DNA of 64,000 nucleotides from Zongyangia hominis (GCF_014385095.1 NZ_JACRTC010000002.1:248001-312000), one strand, 5' to 3'. Counted from the first letter of the stretch, positions 33,297-42,852 are shown. Translations and numbers: made by a program. Notes: generated by a model from the sequence alone, not told the origin.

Positions 33297-33923
33297 TTAT
33301 TGTTCGACTTTTTTCCGCTCTTTGCTGCTCTTGATGACCTTGAGCCGGGAAAATTCCTCCCGCTCCTTTTCCTCGAGGGCGTCGGTGATAAACTTGGTCG
33401 TCTCCTCGAAATTGGGAATGATGATGTTTTTGAGGGCATTGGCGCGGCTTTGAGTCTTCTTGATGGCGTTGGCCAGACGGTAGACGCTGTTCTCAATTTC
33501 CGCCAGCTCCACCGTGACAAGCTTCGCCTTATAAAAAGAAATATAGGCCTTGTCGAGCTGGGAGTTGGAACCTAAAAAGCCATAGGGCATTTGCAGCTCG
33601 CTGGTGTCGATGGTCACGGTGGGAATCTCCACCCCCATGACGCTGCGGTAAGTGATCTGCACCCCCTGCTCCACCGGCACGGACTTGGCAATGTCCTCGC
33701 AGATGCCCAAGGTGATGTTGGCCATCTGCAGCGCCTTGTATGCCTGATTGTAAACGTCATTAATCTCACTGCGGAGCGAGTTTGCTTTGTCAATGAGCTG
33801 CATCATCTCCCGCACCAGGATATTGCGTTTGCGGTCGAGCAGTTCGAAGCCCATCTTGGCAAGGGCCATCGATTTTTTGGTGCTGAGTAGGTTTCCCTTG
33901 GTGGGAAATACATTGTTTCTCAT
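33297..33923 (-). CDS. ntpD: V-type ATPase subunit D
   Basis: Central-shaft subunit (208 aa) of the V1 sector, linking the A3B3 head to the ring. The N-terminus NVFPTKGNLLSTKKSMALAK and C-terminal RRLANAIKKTQ-type helix (YRLANAIKKTQSRANALKNI) are the subunit D motifs forming the coiled coil. Two adjacent ATGs (33926 and 33923) follow AAAGGGGG; the second has better spacing. Last gene of the operon, 33 bp after ntpB. Confidence 0.94.
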   Translation of the reverse strand: MRNNVFPTKGNLLSTKKSMALAKMGFELLDRKRNILVREMMQLIDKANSLRSEINDVYNQAYKALQMANITLGICEDIAKSVPVEQGVQITYRSVMGVEIPTVTIDTSELQMPYGFLGSNSQLDKAYISFYKAKLVTVELAEIENSVYRLANAIKKTQSRANALKNIIIPNFEETTKFITDALEEKEREEFSRLKVIKSSKERKKVEQ

Positions 33924-33956
33924 CATAGGCCCCCTTTCTATGGAATGTGGCGCTCC

Positions 33957-35351
33957 TTATTTGAGGTTTTCCGCTTTGGCCGGGTCGTAGTATTTGTCGA
34001 TATCGGCCTGATCCAAGCGGTCCAATGCCTCTACCGGCAGCATGGACAGGAGCGTCCAGCCCAGGTCCAGGGTCTGGTCGATGGTCCGGTTGTCGTCGAA
34101 GGACTGACCCACAAAATGCTTTTCGAACATCTTGCCGAACTCCATGTACTTTTTGTCCAGCGGCGAAAGCTCATCCTCGCCGATGACCGACGCCAGGCTT
34201 CTGGCGTCCTGCACCTTGGCGTAGGCGGCAAAGAGCTGGTTGGAAACGGCCGGATGGTCGGCCCGGGTATAGCCCTCGCCGATGCCGTCCTTCATCAGAC
34301 GCGACAGGCTGGGCAGCACCGAAACCGGCGGATAGACGCCCATCTGGTCGAGGCTTCTGTCCAGAACGATCTGTCCCTCGGTGATGTAGCCGGTCAGGTC
34401 GGGCACCGGGTGGGTGATGTCGTCGTTGGGCATGGTGAGGATGGGGATCTGGGTCACCGAGCCCTGGGATCCCTCGATAACGCCGGCCCGCTCATACAGG
34501 GAGGCAAGGTCGGAGTAGAGGTAGCCGGGGTAGCCCTTTCTTCCGGGGATTTCGCCCTTGGAGGAGGAGAACTCCCGCAGGGCCTCGGAATAGGAGGTCA
34601 TATCGGTGAGGATGACCAGGATGTGCATGTTCTGCTCAAACGCCAGATACTCCGCCACGGTCAGGGCGCAGCGGGGGGTCAGGATTCTCTCGATGATGGG
34701 GTCGTTGGAAAGGTTTAAGAACATGGTGACGTTCTTCATAACCCCCGACTCCTGGAAGGACGCCCGGAAGTAATCGGCCACGTCGTTGTTGACGCCCATG
34801 GCGGCAAAGACGATGCCGAACTCCTGGCCGGAGTCCTTGGCGATCTGGGCCTGGCGGACGATCTGGACCGCCAGCTTGTTGTGCTGCATGCCCGAGCCCG
34901 AGAAGATGGGCAGCTTCTGGCCGCGGATCAGGGTCATCAGGCAGTCGATGGACGAGATGCCGGTGTTAATATAGTTTCTCGGATAGCTGCGGGCCACGGG
35001 GTTGATGGGCTTGCCGTTGATGTCCGCGAACTTCTCCGGATAGACCTCCCCCAGCCCGTCGATGGGACGGCCAGAGCCGTTGAAGACGCGGCCCAAAATT
35101 TCCTTGGCCAGCGGCATCTCCATAGGATGGGCTAAGAAGCGGGTGCGTGTATTCTTTAATGAAAGACCTCTGGTTCCCTCGAACACCTGGATGATGGCCC
35201 GGTCCCCCTGGATTTGGACGACGCGGCCCATTCTGCTGCTGCCGTCTTCCAGGGTCAGCTCCACCATTTCCTCGAAACTGACTTGTGGCACATGATCCAG
35301 CACGACAAGGGGGCCGTTAATCTCTTTGAGTCCAACAAATTGAAGGCTCAT
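33957..35351 (-). CDS. ntpB: V-type ATPase subunit B (non-catalytic)
   Basis: Regulatory nucleotide-binding subunit of the V1 head, 464 residues. It opens [19 protein letters not shown] and has [17 protein letters not shown] in place of an intact P-loop, then FAAMGVNN and [43 protein letters not shown], the B-subunit signature. ATG at 35351 with AGGAGG. Lies between ntpA and ntpD. Confidence 0.97.
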   Translation of the reverse strand: MSLQFVGLKEINGPLVVLDHVPQVSFEEMVELTLEDGSSRMGRVVQIQGDRAIIQVFEGTRGLSLKNTRTRFLAHPMEMPLAKEILGRVFNGSGRPIDGLGEVYPEKFADINGKPINPVARSYPRNYINTGISSIDCLMTLIRGQKLPIFSGSGMQHNKLAVQIVRQAQIAKDSGQEFGIVFAAMGVNNDVADYFRASFQESGVMKNVTMFLNLSNDPIIERILTPRCALTVAEYLAFEQNMHILVILTDMTSYSEALREFSSSKGEIPGRKGYPGYLYSDLASLYERAGVIEGSQGSVTQIPILTMPNDDITHPVPDLTGYITEGQIVLDRSLDQMGVYPPVSVLPSLSRLMKDGIGEGYTRADHPAVSNQLFAAYAKVQDARSLASVIGEDELSPLDKKYMEFGKMFEKHFVGQSFDDNRTIDQTLDLGWTLLSMLPVEALDRLDQADIDKYYDPAKAENLK

Positions 35352-35372
35352 CTTGTTATTCCTCCTCTTGTC

Positions 35373-37121
35373 TTAGTGTACTTCACTGAGCTGTTTATCA
35401 ATATCCGCCATGTACTCGTCAAACAGTTCCGGCTGGTCGTTGGGGATATCATATTTCATCTTGGAAACTTTTTCAAAGAGTCCCGTCTGCAGGATGCTCG
35501 ACAGCGGCAGCCCGGTGGCCACAATCTCCTTGGAGCGGTTATAGAGGTGGAGGATGACCTCCATCATTTTTAACTGCTTTTGCAGCGGGACATAGGTGTC
35601 GTCCTTGTGGTAAGCGTTTTGCTGCAAAAAGCCCACGCGGATGACCCGGGCCGTTTCAATTACCAGCTTCTGGTCGTCGGGCAGCACATCGGAACCGATG
35701 AGCTTGACGATTTCCATGAGCTTGCTTTCCTCTTGCAGGATGCTGGAAAGCTCCTGTCGCTTTCTGAGGAAAGTGGGGTCGATGTTTTCCTTGTACCACT
35801 TGGACAAATCGTCGATATATTCGCTGTAACTGGACGTCCAGTTGATGGCGGGATAGTGACGGGCGTAGGCCAGCGACTTATCCAGCGCCCAGAAGCAGCG
35901 GACAAAGCGCTTGGTATTCTGGGTGACAGGCTCCGAAAAGTCGGAGCCCTGGGGGGAAACGGCGCCGATGATGGACACCGAGCCGTCGTTGCCGGAAAGG
36001 GTCTCCATGAAGCCCGCGCGCTCGTAGAATTCGGACAGGCGGCTGGGCAGGTAAGCCGGGAAGCCCTCCTCCGCGGGCATCTCCTCCAATCGTCCGGAGA
36101 TTTCGCGGAGCGCCTCGGCCCAGCGGGAGGTGGAGTCGGCCATGATGGCCACATGATACCCCATGTCTCGGTAATACTCGGCCAAGGTGATGCCGGTGTA
36201 GATGGAGGCCTCACGGGCCGCCACCGGCATGTTGGAGGTGTTGGCGATGAGGACCGTCCGGTCGGTGAGGGCCTTGCCGGATTTCGGGTCGATGAGCTCG
36301 GAGAACTCCTCGAGGACCTGGGTCATCTCGTTGCCGCGCTCCCCGCATCCGATGTAGACGATTAAGTCCGCGTCACACCACTTGGCCAGCTGATGCTGGG
36401 TCATGGTCTTGCCGGTGCCAAAGCCCCCGGGGACCGCCGCCGTGCCGCCCTTGGCGATGGGAAACAGAGTGTCGATGACACGCTGGCCGGTGATGAGGGG
36501 CATGGCGATGGGCAGGCGGTTATCCACCGGACGGGGAATCCGGATGGGCCACTTCTGGCAGAGGGTCAACTCGTGGATGGCGCCCTTTTTGTCTTTTAGC
36601 TTGACAATGCAGTCGCTCAGTTTATATTTTCCGTTCTCGGCCGTATCCACCACCTCTCCCGACAGGGAGGGCGGGACCAAAAAGCGGTGCTCGATGAGGG
36701 GAGTCTCCTGGGTGGTGCCGTAGATCTGGCCGCCGGAGAGGGCGTCGCCCTTCTTGACGGTGATCTTGACATCCCAGAGTTTCTCATCGTCCAGGGCGTC
36801 CACGTTGCACCCTTTCCCAATAAAGGCGCCGGACATCTGTTCCAGCTGTTTAAGCGGACGCTCAATGCCGTCGAAAATATTGGACAGGATGCCGGGGCCC
36901 AGGGTCGCGCACATGGGGCTGCCGGTTGAATAGACCGGCTCGCCGGGCTGAAGGCCTGTGGTCACCTCATAGACCTGGATGGTGGTGAAGGCGTCGGTGA
37001 TGGAAATGACCTCTCCGATGAGCCTTTTGTTCCCCACATAGACCATTTCCATCATGGAAAAGTCCTTGGTCTCCTTGACGGTGACAACCGGTCCATTGAT
37101 CGAATATACAGTGTTGCTCAA
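35373..37121 (-). CDS. ntpA: V-type ATPase subunit A (catalytic)
   Basis: Catalytic subunit of V1, 582 residues. Walker A is GGFGTGKTMTQHQ near residue 230, with the catalytic glutamate region GCGERGNEMTQVLEEF and Walker B ADSTSRWAEALREISGRLEEMPAEEGFPAYL. The long insertion between the N-terminal barrel and P-loop that marks A subunits (about 110-190) is present. I start it at the TTG at 37121, 8 nt after AGAGG; a GTG three codons earlier overlaps the binding site. Follows ntpE by 24 bp. Confidence 0.96.
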   Translation of the reverse strand: MSNTVYSINGPVVTVKETKDFSMMEMVYVGNKRLIGEVISITDAFTTIQVYEVTTGLQPGEPVYSTGSPMCATLGPGILSNIFDGIERPLKQLEQMSGAFIGKGCNVDALDDEKLWDVKITVKKGDALSGGQIYGTTQETPLIEHRFLVPPSLSGEVVDTAENGKYKLSDCIVKLKDKKGAIHELTLCQKWPIRIPRPVDNRLPIAMPLITGQRVIDTLFPIAKGGTAAVPGGFGTGKTMTQHQLAKWCDADLIVYIGCGERGNEMTQVLEEFSELIDPKSGKALTDRTVLIANTSNMPVAAREASIYTGITLAEYYRDMGYHVAIMADSTSRWAEALREISGRLEEMPAEEGFPAYLPSRLSEFYERAGFMETLSGNDGSVSIIGAVSPQGSDFSEPVTQNTKRFVRCFWALDKSLAYARHYPAINWTSSYSEYIDDLSKWYKENIDPTFLRKRQELSSILQEESKLMEIVKLIGSDVLPDDQKLVIETARVIRVGFLQQNAYHKDDTYVPLQKQLKMMEVILHLYNRSKEIVATGLPLSSILQTGLFEKVSKMKYDIPNDQPELFDEYMADIDKQLSEVH

Positions 37122-37145
37122 TTTTTTCACCTCTCTGACGGAAAA

Positions 37146-37742
37146 CTAGTCGATGGACAAGCCGGAATGCTGATAGAACCAGTCCTTCTGTTCCTCCAAG
37201 GTATTGTCCAGCGTCTCGTCTACATAGATTCCCTTTTCGAGGTTGACAAGGACCACGCCGCCGATTTCAATATTCGGGTCGGCGGCGGTGGCGCAGGGCT
37301 GGCCGAAGGCCTGGGCGGCCTTTGCCATGAGCGCTGCATCCCCTGGGGCAAAGCGCAGTTCGCTCTGGGCCAGGGGGTATTCCCGCCCCAGCTTTGCCGC
37401 AGTCTCCACGAGCTTTTTTTCGTAATCAGGGGTCTTTGTATAGGAGCGCAGCCGCCCCTTGACCGCGTCAAAGACTTGGTCTCCGAGCTGCTGGCGTTTG
37501 ATGAACAATTCGCGCTTGGCGTCGTAGTCCCTTTTGGCAATCAAATGGGCGGTCCGCACGCGGATGTCCGCCACGGCCTCCTGGATTCTCTCATAGGACT
37601 CATTGAGGACTTCGTTTTCAGCCTTTTCCAATTCGCTGCGTTTATAAGCTTCCGCTTCCTGGAGGTATTTCGCCTTTTCTTCATTGGCATGTTCCATGAT
37701 ATCCGCTTCGATTTTTTTGGCTCTTTCTTGCAGGGAAGCCAT
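37146..37742 (-). CDS. ntpE: V-type ATPase subunit E
   Basis: Peripheral-stalk subunit of 198 residues. The N-terminal half is a charged coiled coil rich in Glu/Lys/Ala (ERAKKIEADIMEHANEEKAK); the C-terminal half is a globular domain with DPNIEIGGVVLVN, the E-subunit consensus, and VDETLDNTLEEQKD. ATG at 37742 with TGGAGG. Pairs with the small subunit encoded at 41.9-42.2 kb to form the stator stalk. Operon neighbour of ntpF and ntpA. Confidence 0.9.
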   Translation of the reverse strand: MASLQERAKKIEADIMEHANEEKAKYLQEAEAYKRSELEKAENEVLNESYERIQEAVADIRVRTAHLIAKRDYDAKRELFIKRQQLGDQVFDAVKGRLRSYTKTPDYEKKLVETAAKLGREYPLAQSELRFAPGDAALMAKAAQAFGQPCATAADPNIEIGGVVLVNLEKGIYVDETLDNTLEEQKDWFYQHSGLSID

Positions 37743-37855
37743 CTATACCACCTCCAATGGTCTGCCTGCCCGATGCAGGCGGAATTTCTTTCGCCTTCCC
37801 CGGCCGCAGACAGTTTGCCTGTGCCCTGGGTCCTGGCGGACATGGAAAGCCCGGC

Positions 37856-38164
37856 TTAAATCTTGATGCCGATGGCCTCCCGTACGTATTGCGTGATCGC
37901 GTCGGAAATCTGTTGGGAACCGTGGCGGTCTCCAATTTCCACGATCAGCGGTCGTTTGCTGTATAGCTTCATGTCGTAGATGGTGTCGGGGCACAGCTCC
38001 ATGAGCTTGGAGGTGATGAGTATAATGCCCACCTCTTCGTCCTGGGAGGCCTGTTGTAGCGCCTCCTCCACTTCCTGTGCCTCGTGGACGACAACGCCCT
38101 CGATACCGCACAGGCGCATGCCCACGCTGGTATCCACGTTGTCGCTGATGAGAAAGAATTTCAT
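37856..38164 (-). CDS. ntpF: V-type ATPase subunit F
   Basis: Small rotor-associated subunit (102 aa; called NtpG in Enterococcus nomenclature) that sits on subunit D and stimulates ATP hydrolysis. The sequence KFFLISDNVDTSVGMRLCGI, then EEVGIILITSKLMEL and RPLIVEIGDRHGS, ending with AIGIKI, matches the Rossmann-like F subunit. ATG at 38164. Lies between the proteolipid gene and ntpE, with a 113-bp gap before ntpE in which no gene is seen. Confidence 0.9.
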   Translation of the reverse strand: MKFFLISDNVDTSVGMRLCGIEGVVVHEAQEVEEALQQASQDEEVGIILITSKLMELCPDTIYDMKLYSKRPLIVEIGDRHGSQQISDAITQYVREAIGIKI

Positions 38165-38198
38165 AGGACCTTTTCCCCTTTCCCGGGATGCGCAGGCA

Positions 38199-38648
38199 TT
38201 AGAGCTTATTGATGATCAGGATGGAGATAAGCAGGCCGTACAGGGCGACGCCTTCGCCCAGAACCACGAAGATCATGGATTTACCAAAGGCCTTCGGGTC
38301 CTCGCTGACTGCGCCGATGGCGGCGGGAGCGGCGGCGGCGACGGCGATACCGGCGCCCACGCAGGACAGTCCCGTTACCAGGGCGGCGGCCAGCAGTCCG
38401 AGACCGGAACCGACGGTGAGGCCGGTGGCGGCTGCCGCGGCGGCGGGCTCAGCGGCGGAGGCGATCATGCCGCCGATGGGGGTCGCGGCAAACAAAGCGA
38501 TGGCGCCGAAAAAGACGGAAAGGTTGATGACGACGCGGCGTTTGGCACTTTTCTTATCAATGGAGCGCTTGCACATGGGCATCATGACCATAGCTGCAAG
38601 GGCGACGATGGCTGCGGGAATTAAAAACATTACCATTTTACTCATCAT
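38199..38648 (-). CDS. ntpK: V-type ATPase subunit K (membrane rotor proteolipid)
   Basis: Rotor-ring subunit, 149 residues, four predicted transmembrane helices: about 5-26, 40-64, 78-114 and 124-147. The last two form the conserved hairpin, with the ion-binding carboxylate Glu132 in VVLGEGVALYGLL. The first pair does not look like a duplicate of this hairpin, and an alanine-rich linker (64-75) joins the pairs. The polar glutamine of the known Na+-binding NtpK site is not evident in helix 3, so the coupling ion is uncertain. Two ATGs (38648, 38645) follow GGAGG. Confidence 0.92.
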   Translation of the reverse strand: MMSKMVMFLIPAAIVALAAMVMMPMCKRSIDKKSAKRRVVINLSVFFGAIALFAATPIGGMIASAAEPAAAAAATGLTVGSGLGLLAAALVTGLSCVGAGIAVAAAAPAAIGAVSEDPKAFGKSMIFVVLGEGVALYGLLISILIINKL

Positions 38649-38707
38649 AATTCCTCCAAATATAATGTTCTATTTATGTGAAGTACAGGCGCGGAAGGCT
38701 TATGCTT

Positions 38708-40639
38708 CTATGCCTGGTAGCTGACCTTCATGGGCTCATAGGGATCGCCCTCGGCCTCGAAGAAGCGGCTGAACATCTCGTAGAATTCCAGACGCAGGAC
38801 CTGGATGCCCACGATGAGTCCCTCCATGCACATGACAAAGACGTTGCCGATGACAATGACCAAGGGGCTCGCCCCCGCGCCGACCATCTCGGCCAGGGTC
38901 AATACCACGGCCATCATGCCCGCGTGGCTGAGGATGAACCCGCCCACTCTGAGGAAGGACATGGTGTTACTGATAAAGCTAAGCAGGATCTCAAACATCT
39001 CGAAGAAGCCGACCACAATGAAGTTGCCGACTCCCTCCTCGAAGAGTCCCTTGCGTTTGGCGGCCATCTTGCCCAAAGGTTCCTTGAGGAAGATGACGAG
39101 CAGCGGGATGACAATCAGGAAGATGACGTAGATGGGATTCATCACGTTCATGCCGGTGAGGGTCCCCACGGCGGCGTAGATCACGGCGCCGTAGAAGATG
39201 AAGCCCGCCAGGCCGTTTTGCGAGAAGAGGGCCCGTTCCAGGTTCTTCTGCTTGAGCCCCAAGATGATGTTAAACACCATGGAGAGCAGGATGATGAAGA
39301 TACCTAGGCCGATGGCCACCAGCAAAATGTTGGTGGTAGTGGCGGGCGCCATGACTTCAATAGGCTTTTCCGCGAATCCCAGCATCTTGTACACCGGGTC
39401 TAACAGGTGCTCAAAGCCGAACACCGAGCCATATACACAGCCGAAGACCGCGGAGGAGACGCCGATGCGCATCATGATCCGTCCGAGCATCATCTTTTTG
39501 AGCTTCCACATCAGCCATCCCACCAAGGAGATGACCAAGCCCTGGCCCAAATCTCCGAACATCAGGCCGAAGAGGAAGGTATAGGTAAAGGCCACGAAGG
39601 GCGTCGGGTCAATGTCGTGATAGCCCGGCAATCCGTACATGGTGACGAACATTTCAAAGGGCCGGACAAAGCGATTGTTCTTGAGCTTTACCGGCACGTT
39701 GACCTGGGCCGTCTGGTCCAGTGGCCGGCTCTGCACCTCCACCTTGTACAGGTCGAGGAAGGAGAGCATGAACTCGTCGTACTCCTTCTCGGGGATAAAG
39801 CCCAGGATGTGGAACTTGCCCCGGAGGATGACCGCGTTGCGCCTGAGATCGTAGGCGTCGCTCAAAAACTGGAGCTTGGAATAGATCATCAAAAACTTGT
39901 CGACCTCTTCCCGGTAAACCTGCTTGATCTGTTCCCTGACTTCTTTTAACCGCTCCGACTTTTCCGCCATCTCCGCCTGGATGGACTCAATGGCCTTCTC
40001 CGGCGTGCCGTGGGCGTAGTCGGGAATCCACATCCGCTCGAAGAACAGGGCGTTAAAGATGCCGTCGATCTCCTCCTGATCCTCGTCCGCGGTCAGGTAC
40101 ATGCACCAATGATAGGCGCCGTCGTTGTCAAAAGAATAAAAGACAAAGGGCTTCTCCTCGTAGTAGCTGAGCTTGGGATAGCTGTCCACCGGCAGCCGTC
40201 CGAAGCGCACCTTTAAAAAGTGACGGGAGAAAATTTCGTCGAAATTGACGTGCAGGGAAATGATGTGGCGCAGATGGGTCAGCGTCTGCTGATGCGCCTC
40301 CGCTAGATTCTCTAAGCTCTTTTTCTCCTCACGAAGGGCTGATACCCGGCTTTGCAGCTGGTCGATATAGGGTGGAATCTCCTCCACCGAAAGGTCGAGC
40401 TGTGCAAAGTCCTTGTACTGAAGCGTTACCTCAAAGGTGTCGGCAATCCCCATGACCTTACGGAGCATATCGCTGTAAGGGTTGTGGCCTTCCATTGCGG
40501 TGACGCCTGCCGCGTATTCACTAAAAGAAGTAAAGGGCTCGGGCTGGAACATTTCACTCTTAGCCACCCGCCGCAAAGCCTCATCCAAGTACTTCTCTTC
40601 CCCCTGAATCTCTACAAGCGCCATCTTTGTAATCGACAC
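38708..40639 (-). CDS. ntpI: V-type ATPase subunit I (a-subunit homologue)
   Basis: Membrane stator of Vo with 643 residues. The cytoplasmic N-terminal half (1-330) contains coiled coils (about 85-120 and 220-260); the C-terminal half has about eight transmembrane helices starting at DPTPFVAFTYTFLFGLMFGDLGQGL, the I-subunit signature, and contains FLRVGGFILSHAGM and the arginine-bearing helix RLEFYEMFSRFFE that faces the rotor carboxylate. Start is GTG at 40639, 8 nt after AGGAGG. Between ntpC and ntpK. Confidence 0.95.
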   Translation of the reverse strand: MSITKMALVEIQGEEKYLDEALRRVAKSEMFQPEPFTSFSEYAAGVTAMEGHNPYSDMLRKVMGIADTFEVTLQYKDFAQLDLSVEEIPPYIDQLQSRVSALREEKKSLENLAEAHQQTLTHLRHIISLHVNFDEIFSRHFLKVRFGRLPVDSYPKLSYYEEKPFVFYSFDNDGAYHWCMYLTADEDQEEIDGIFNALFFERMWIPDYAHGTPEKAIESIQAEMAEKSERLKEVREQIKQVYREEVDKFLMIYSKLQFLSDAYDLRRNAVILRGKFHILGFIPEKEYDEFMLSFLDLYKVEVQSRPLDQTAQVNVPVKLKNNRFVRPFEMFVTMYGLPGYHDIDPTPFVAFTYTFLFGLMFGDLGQGLVISLVGWLMWKLKKMMLGRIMMRIGVSSAVFGCVYGSVFGFEHLLDPVYKMLGFAEKPIEVMAPATTTNILLVAIGLGIFIILLSMVFNIILGLKQKNLERALFSQNGLAGFIFYGAVIYAAVGTLTGMNVMNPIYVIFLIVIPLLVIFLKEPLGKMAAKRKGLFEEGVGNFIVVGFFEMFEILLSFISNTMSFLRVGGFILSHAGMMAVVLTLAEMVGAGASPLVIVIGNVFVMCMEGLIVGIQVLRLEFYEMFSRFFEAEGDPYEPMKVSYQA

Positions 40640-40774
40640 CAGCTACACCTCCTTTCCTGATATTAAATACCATAGACATCCATTACTTTTTAACATATCC
40701 TACTCCATCGCTCTATTTTTTCTTCCGTCGTGCCAGGTGTCCGCTCCGACGCGGGCGCGGCCCGCACCCGAGGA

Positions 40775-41815
40775 TTAGACCAGAAGGCGGTCAATTTCCT
40801 CCACCGGGACCTGATAGCGCACGCCTTCGATGATGCAAAAGATGTTTTCGACCTCCAGGTCGATGCAGTTCATATAAGCAGCCAAGGCGACCGGCGCCTC
40901 AATGGTAAAGCGCAGCAGCTTGGCATTGGTGTGGTAACTGGTTTTATCCGTCACATTTTCAATGTGCGTAAAGCGTTCTCCGTCGTAAAAGCGTCCAAAG
41001 GGCGTCCTTTTGAGCACCGCGATAAACGCTTTGGGATTGGCCGCGTCCACTAGCTCCGTCAGCAGCCGGGCTGTCATTTTGCCCGGGGCCTTGATGAGCA
41101 GGGCTCGGATTTGGTCGGGCTTATAACGGTAGTAACGCTTGAGCCGGTAAATGAGGCTCACATTCCGGATATCGATCTCCGACCCGAATAAATCCTCCAG
41201 CTGCTTGCGGGTGTCCCCGCCGTAGTCCTTTTTGATGAGCGCATAGACCTTTTGGTAATAGTAGGTCATCAGCGCGCTCTCGCAGCCGATGAGATCGATA
41301 TATTCGCTGCCCTTTTTCGGCCGGTAGGCTTTGATGATGTCATAGTACTCGGTGTGTTCGACCACTCGAAGCAGATCGTCGTAGCTTCTGGCCTTGGCAA
41401 GGCCCATCAAATCAAAGCTGGCGTACCGGATCATATAGGTGGGCAGGGTGATGATAAACTCATCGCTGGAATGGGAATTGAGCATCCGCATACAAGAGAG
41501 GACCAAGATAATTTCCGAGCGGATGATCAGATACGAATAAAAGCTGTTGCCCTTGGAAAAATCATAGCGCAGGAGTTTCGTGTACCGCTCGATGACACTG
41601 CGCCGAATCAGGTTTTCCACCTGTCCACGATGGGCCGTTGATTCGCTGATGGGGGCCAAAACATCGCCATACCACGTCTCGTTTTTGAGATACGCCGTGA
41701 TGTCGTTCACCGATTGCATCCGCATCATTTCGTTATAGTCCTCCGATGTCAGGCGCTTGCCGTACATCGCTCTGGCTTTTGTCAAAATTGCTTTATTGGA
41801 CAAAGAATCGAGCAT
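40775..41815 (-). CDS. ntpC: V-type ATPase subunit C
   Basis: Subunit (346 aa, d-subunit family) that connects the central shaft to the rotor ring. It begins LDSLSNKAILTKARAMYGKRLTSEDYNEMM, then repeated helical segments including YFDLMGL-type ASFDLMGLAKARSYDDL and RYYRYKPDQIRALLI, as in the V-ATPase C/AC39 family. I choose the ATG at 41815 by family alignment with GGCGG upstream; two earlier in-frame ATGs (41878, 41854) would add a basic, unconserved lead. Second gene of the operon. Confidence 0.9.
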   Translation of the reverse strand: MLDSLSNKAILTKARAMYGKRLTSEDYNEMMRMQSVNDITAYLKNETWYGDVLAPISESTAHRGQVENLIRRSVIERYTKLLRYDFSKGNSFYSYLIIRSEIILVLSCMRMLNSHSSDEFIITLPTYMIRYASFDLMGLAKARSYDDLLRVVEHTEYYDIIKAYRPKKGSEYIDLIGCESALMTYYYQKVYALIKKDYGGDTRKQLEDLFGSEIDIRNVSLIYRLKRYYRYKPDQIRALLIKAPGKMTARLLTELVDAANPKAFIAVLKRTPFGRFYDGERFTHIENVTDKTSYHTNAKLLRFTIEAPVALAAYMNCIDLEVENIFCIIEGVRYQVPVEEIDRLLV

Positions 41816-41892
41816 TTTTAACCGCCATTTCTCCGCGCTTTGTTTTCCAGTCATCGCATCGTCCGCGCGGAGGACCATGCGTCAAACCTTTG

Positions 41893-42204
41893 CTATTTGG
41901 CCAGGCAGCGATCAAAAATAGTCTGCTCCCACGCCTCGTGACGCTCGTCATAGGTCTCTTGGAGCTGCTGCTGCCGCTTGTTGTAGTATTCGGCCAGCTC
42001 AGCGCTTGCCTTGTCCATGTGCTCGTTTTCTTCCTTTTCGAGCAGCTGAATCCTTCGTTTGGCTCTCTCTATATAGGCCTGTTTAAACTGTAACTTTTCG
42101 CCTTCCATGGCCTCTTTGATCTTTTCCAATTCCTCTTTGGCGTCGTCGACCAGCTTCGCAGCTTCCTTGTCGACTTCCAGCAGCCTAGCAATCACTTGAT
42201 CCAT
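41893..42204 (-). CDS. V-type ATPase small stalk subunit (G/H type)
   Basis: First gene of the V-ATPase operon, 103 residues of nearly continuous charged coiled coil (DQVIARLLEVDKEAAKLVDD..., KRRIQLLEKEENEHMDKASA). It should dimerise with subunit E to form the peripheral stalk. Names differ between systems (NtpF or NtpH in Enterococcus, subunit G in eukaryotes), so no symbol is given. ATG at 42204 with GGGAGG. Confidence 0.82.
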   Translation of the reverse strand: MDQVIARLLEVDKEAAKLVDDAKEELEKIKEAMEGEKLQFKQAYIERAKRRIQLLEKEENEHMDKASAELAEYYNKRQQQLQETYDERHEAWEQTIFDRCLAK

Positions 42205-42261
42205 TCCATTACCTCCCTCATCGGGCTTTGGGACCCTTATAAAAATATCGCTATTTCATTA

Positions 42262-42290
42262 ATGATATACCTATTTATATGGGTTTGCAA
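42262..42290 (-). promoter_or_regulatory. Sigma-A promoter of the V-ATPase operon
   Basis: Minus strand: -35 TTGCAA (42290-42285), 17-bp spacer, -10 TATCAT (42267-42262). Predicted leader about 50 nt. Confidence 0.8.
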
Positions 42291-42583
42291 GAGAAAAGCT
42301 CCTCAAAAAAACCACGGAAAACACCAAGATTCTATGCATTTTGTTCCATATGAAGAGACAATTCATGAAATTTCGCCATCATTTCCGGTTCATTCCAGAT
42401 TCTCTCCCGGATTCTTCCGTTTGCGCCCTCCCACGCATATTTTCCCCTGAATCGGGCAGACTACTTACTGCATGGAAAAGCAGCAAACAGCATTTTCCCG
42501 TCCCCGCTTTTCCCGCCGCTTTCCACGGCCGCGCGGTTTGGAAAGCGCGCTTTTACTCACTGCCGCGCGGAGAAGGAGTTCTT
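42291..42583. other. Intergenic region upstream of the DUF378 gene
   Basis: About 290 bp between the divergent V-ATPase promoter and DUF378. The DUF378 frame stays open back to 42341, but that part resembles no known protein and has no suitable binding site. No clear plus-strand promoter was found. Confidence 0.45.
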
Positions 42584-42793
42584 ATGCTGGATAAAATTGC
42601 GTTAGTCCTGGTGATTATCGGCGCACTCAACTGGGGCGCCATCGGTATTTTTTCCTTTGACGTGGTCGCCTGGGCATTCGGCGGACAAGCCGCCGCCGTC
42701 AGCCGCATCATTTATACATTGGTTGCCCTGGCCGGCATCTGGTGCATTTCCCTGCTCTTCCGCAGCCCGGAAACCAACGAGATTACCGAGTAA
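42584..42793 (+). CDS. DUF378 small membrane protein
   Basis: Membrane protein of 69 residues (YuzA-like) with two transmembrane helices (about 4-24 and 37-57) around the conserved ALNWGAIGIFSFDVVAW segment, which defines DUF378; the second helix has VSRIIYTLVALAGIW. Short acidic tail. Function unknown. ATG at 42584 with AGAAGGAG, 6 nt upstream. Alone on the plus strand between the V-ATPase and the tuf-fusA block, followed by its own terminator. Confidence 0.9.
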   Translation: MLDKIALVLVIIGALNWGAIGIFSFDVVAWAFGGQAAAVSRIIYTLVALAGIWCISLLFRSPETNEITE

Positions 42794-42807
42794 AATTTAC
42801 CGAACAA

Positions 42808-42843
42808 AGCGGAGAATCCGAACGGATTCTCCGCTTTCTTTTT
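42808..42843 (+). terminator. Intrinsic terminator of the DUF378 gene
   Basis: Stem GCGGAGAATCC/GGATTCTCCGC with GAAC loop, followed by TTTCTTTTT. Confidence 0.92.
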
Positions 42844-42852
42844 ATCACAAAC

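Noticed and set aside
33297..42204. V-ATPase cluster as recently acquired by transfer
   Set aside because: Base composition, ribosome binding sites and promoter style match the neighbours, and no mobile-element remains flank it.
42341..42583. N-terminal extension of the DUF378 protein
   Set aside because: DUF378 proteins are about 60-70 residues; a good AGAAGGAG site precedes the ATG at 42584.
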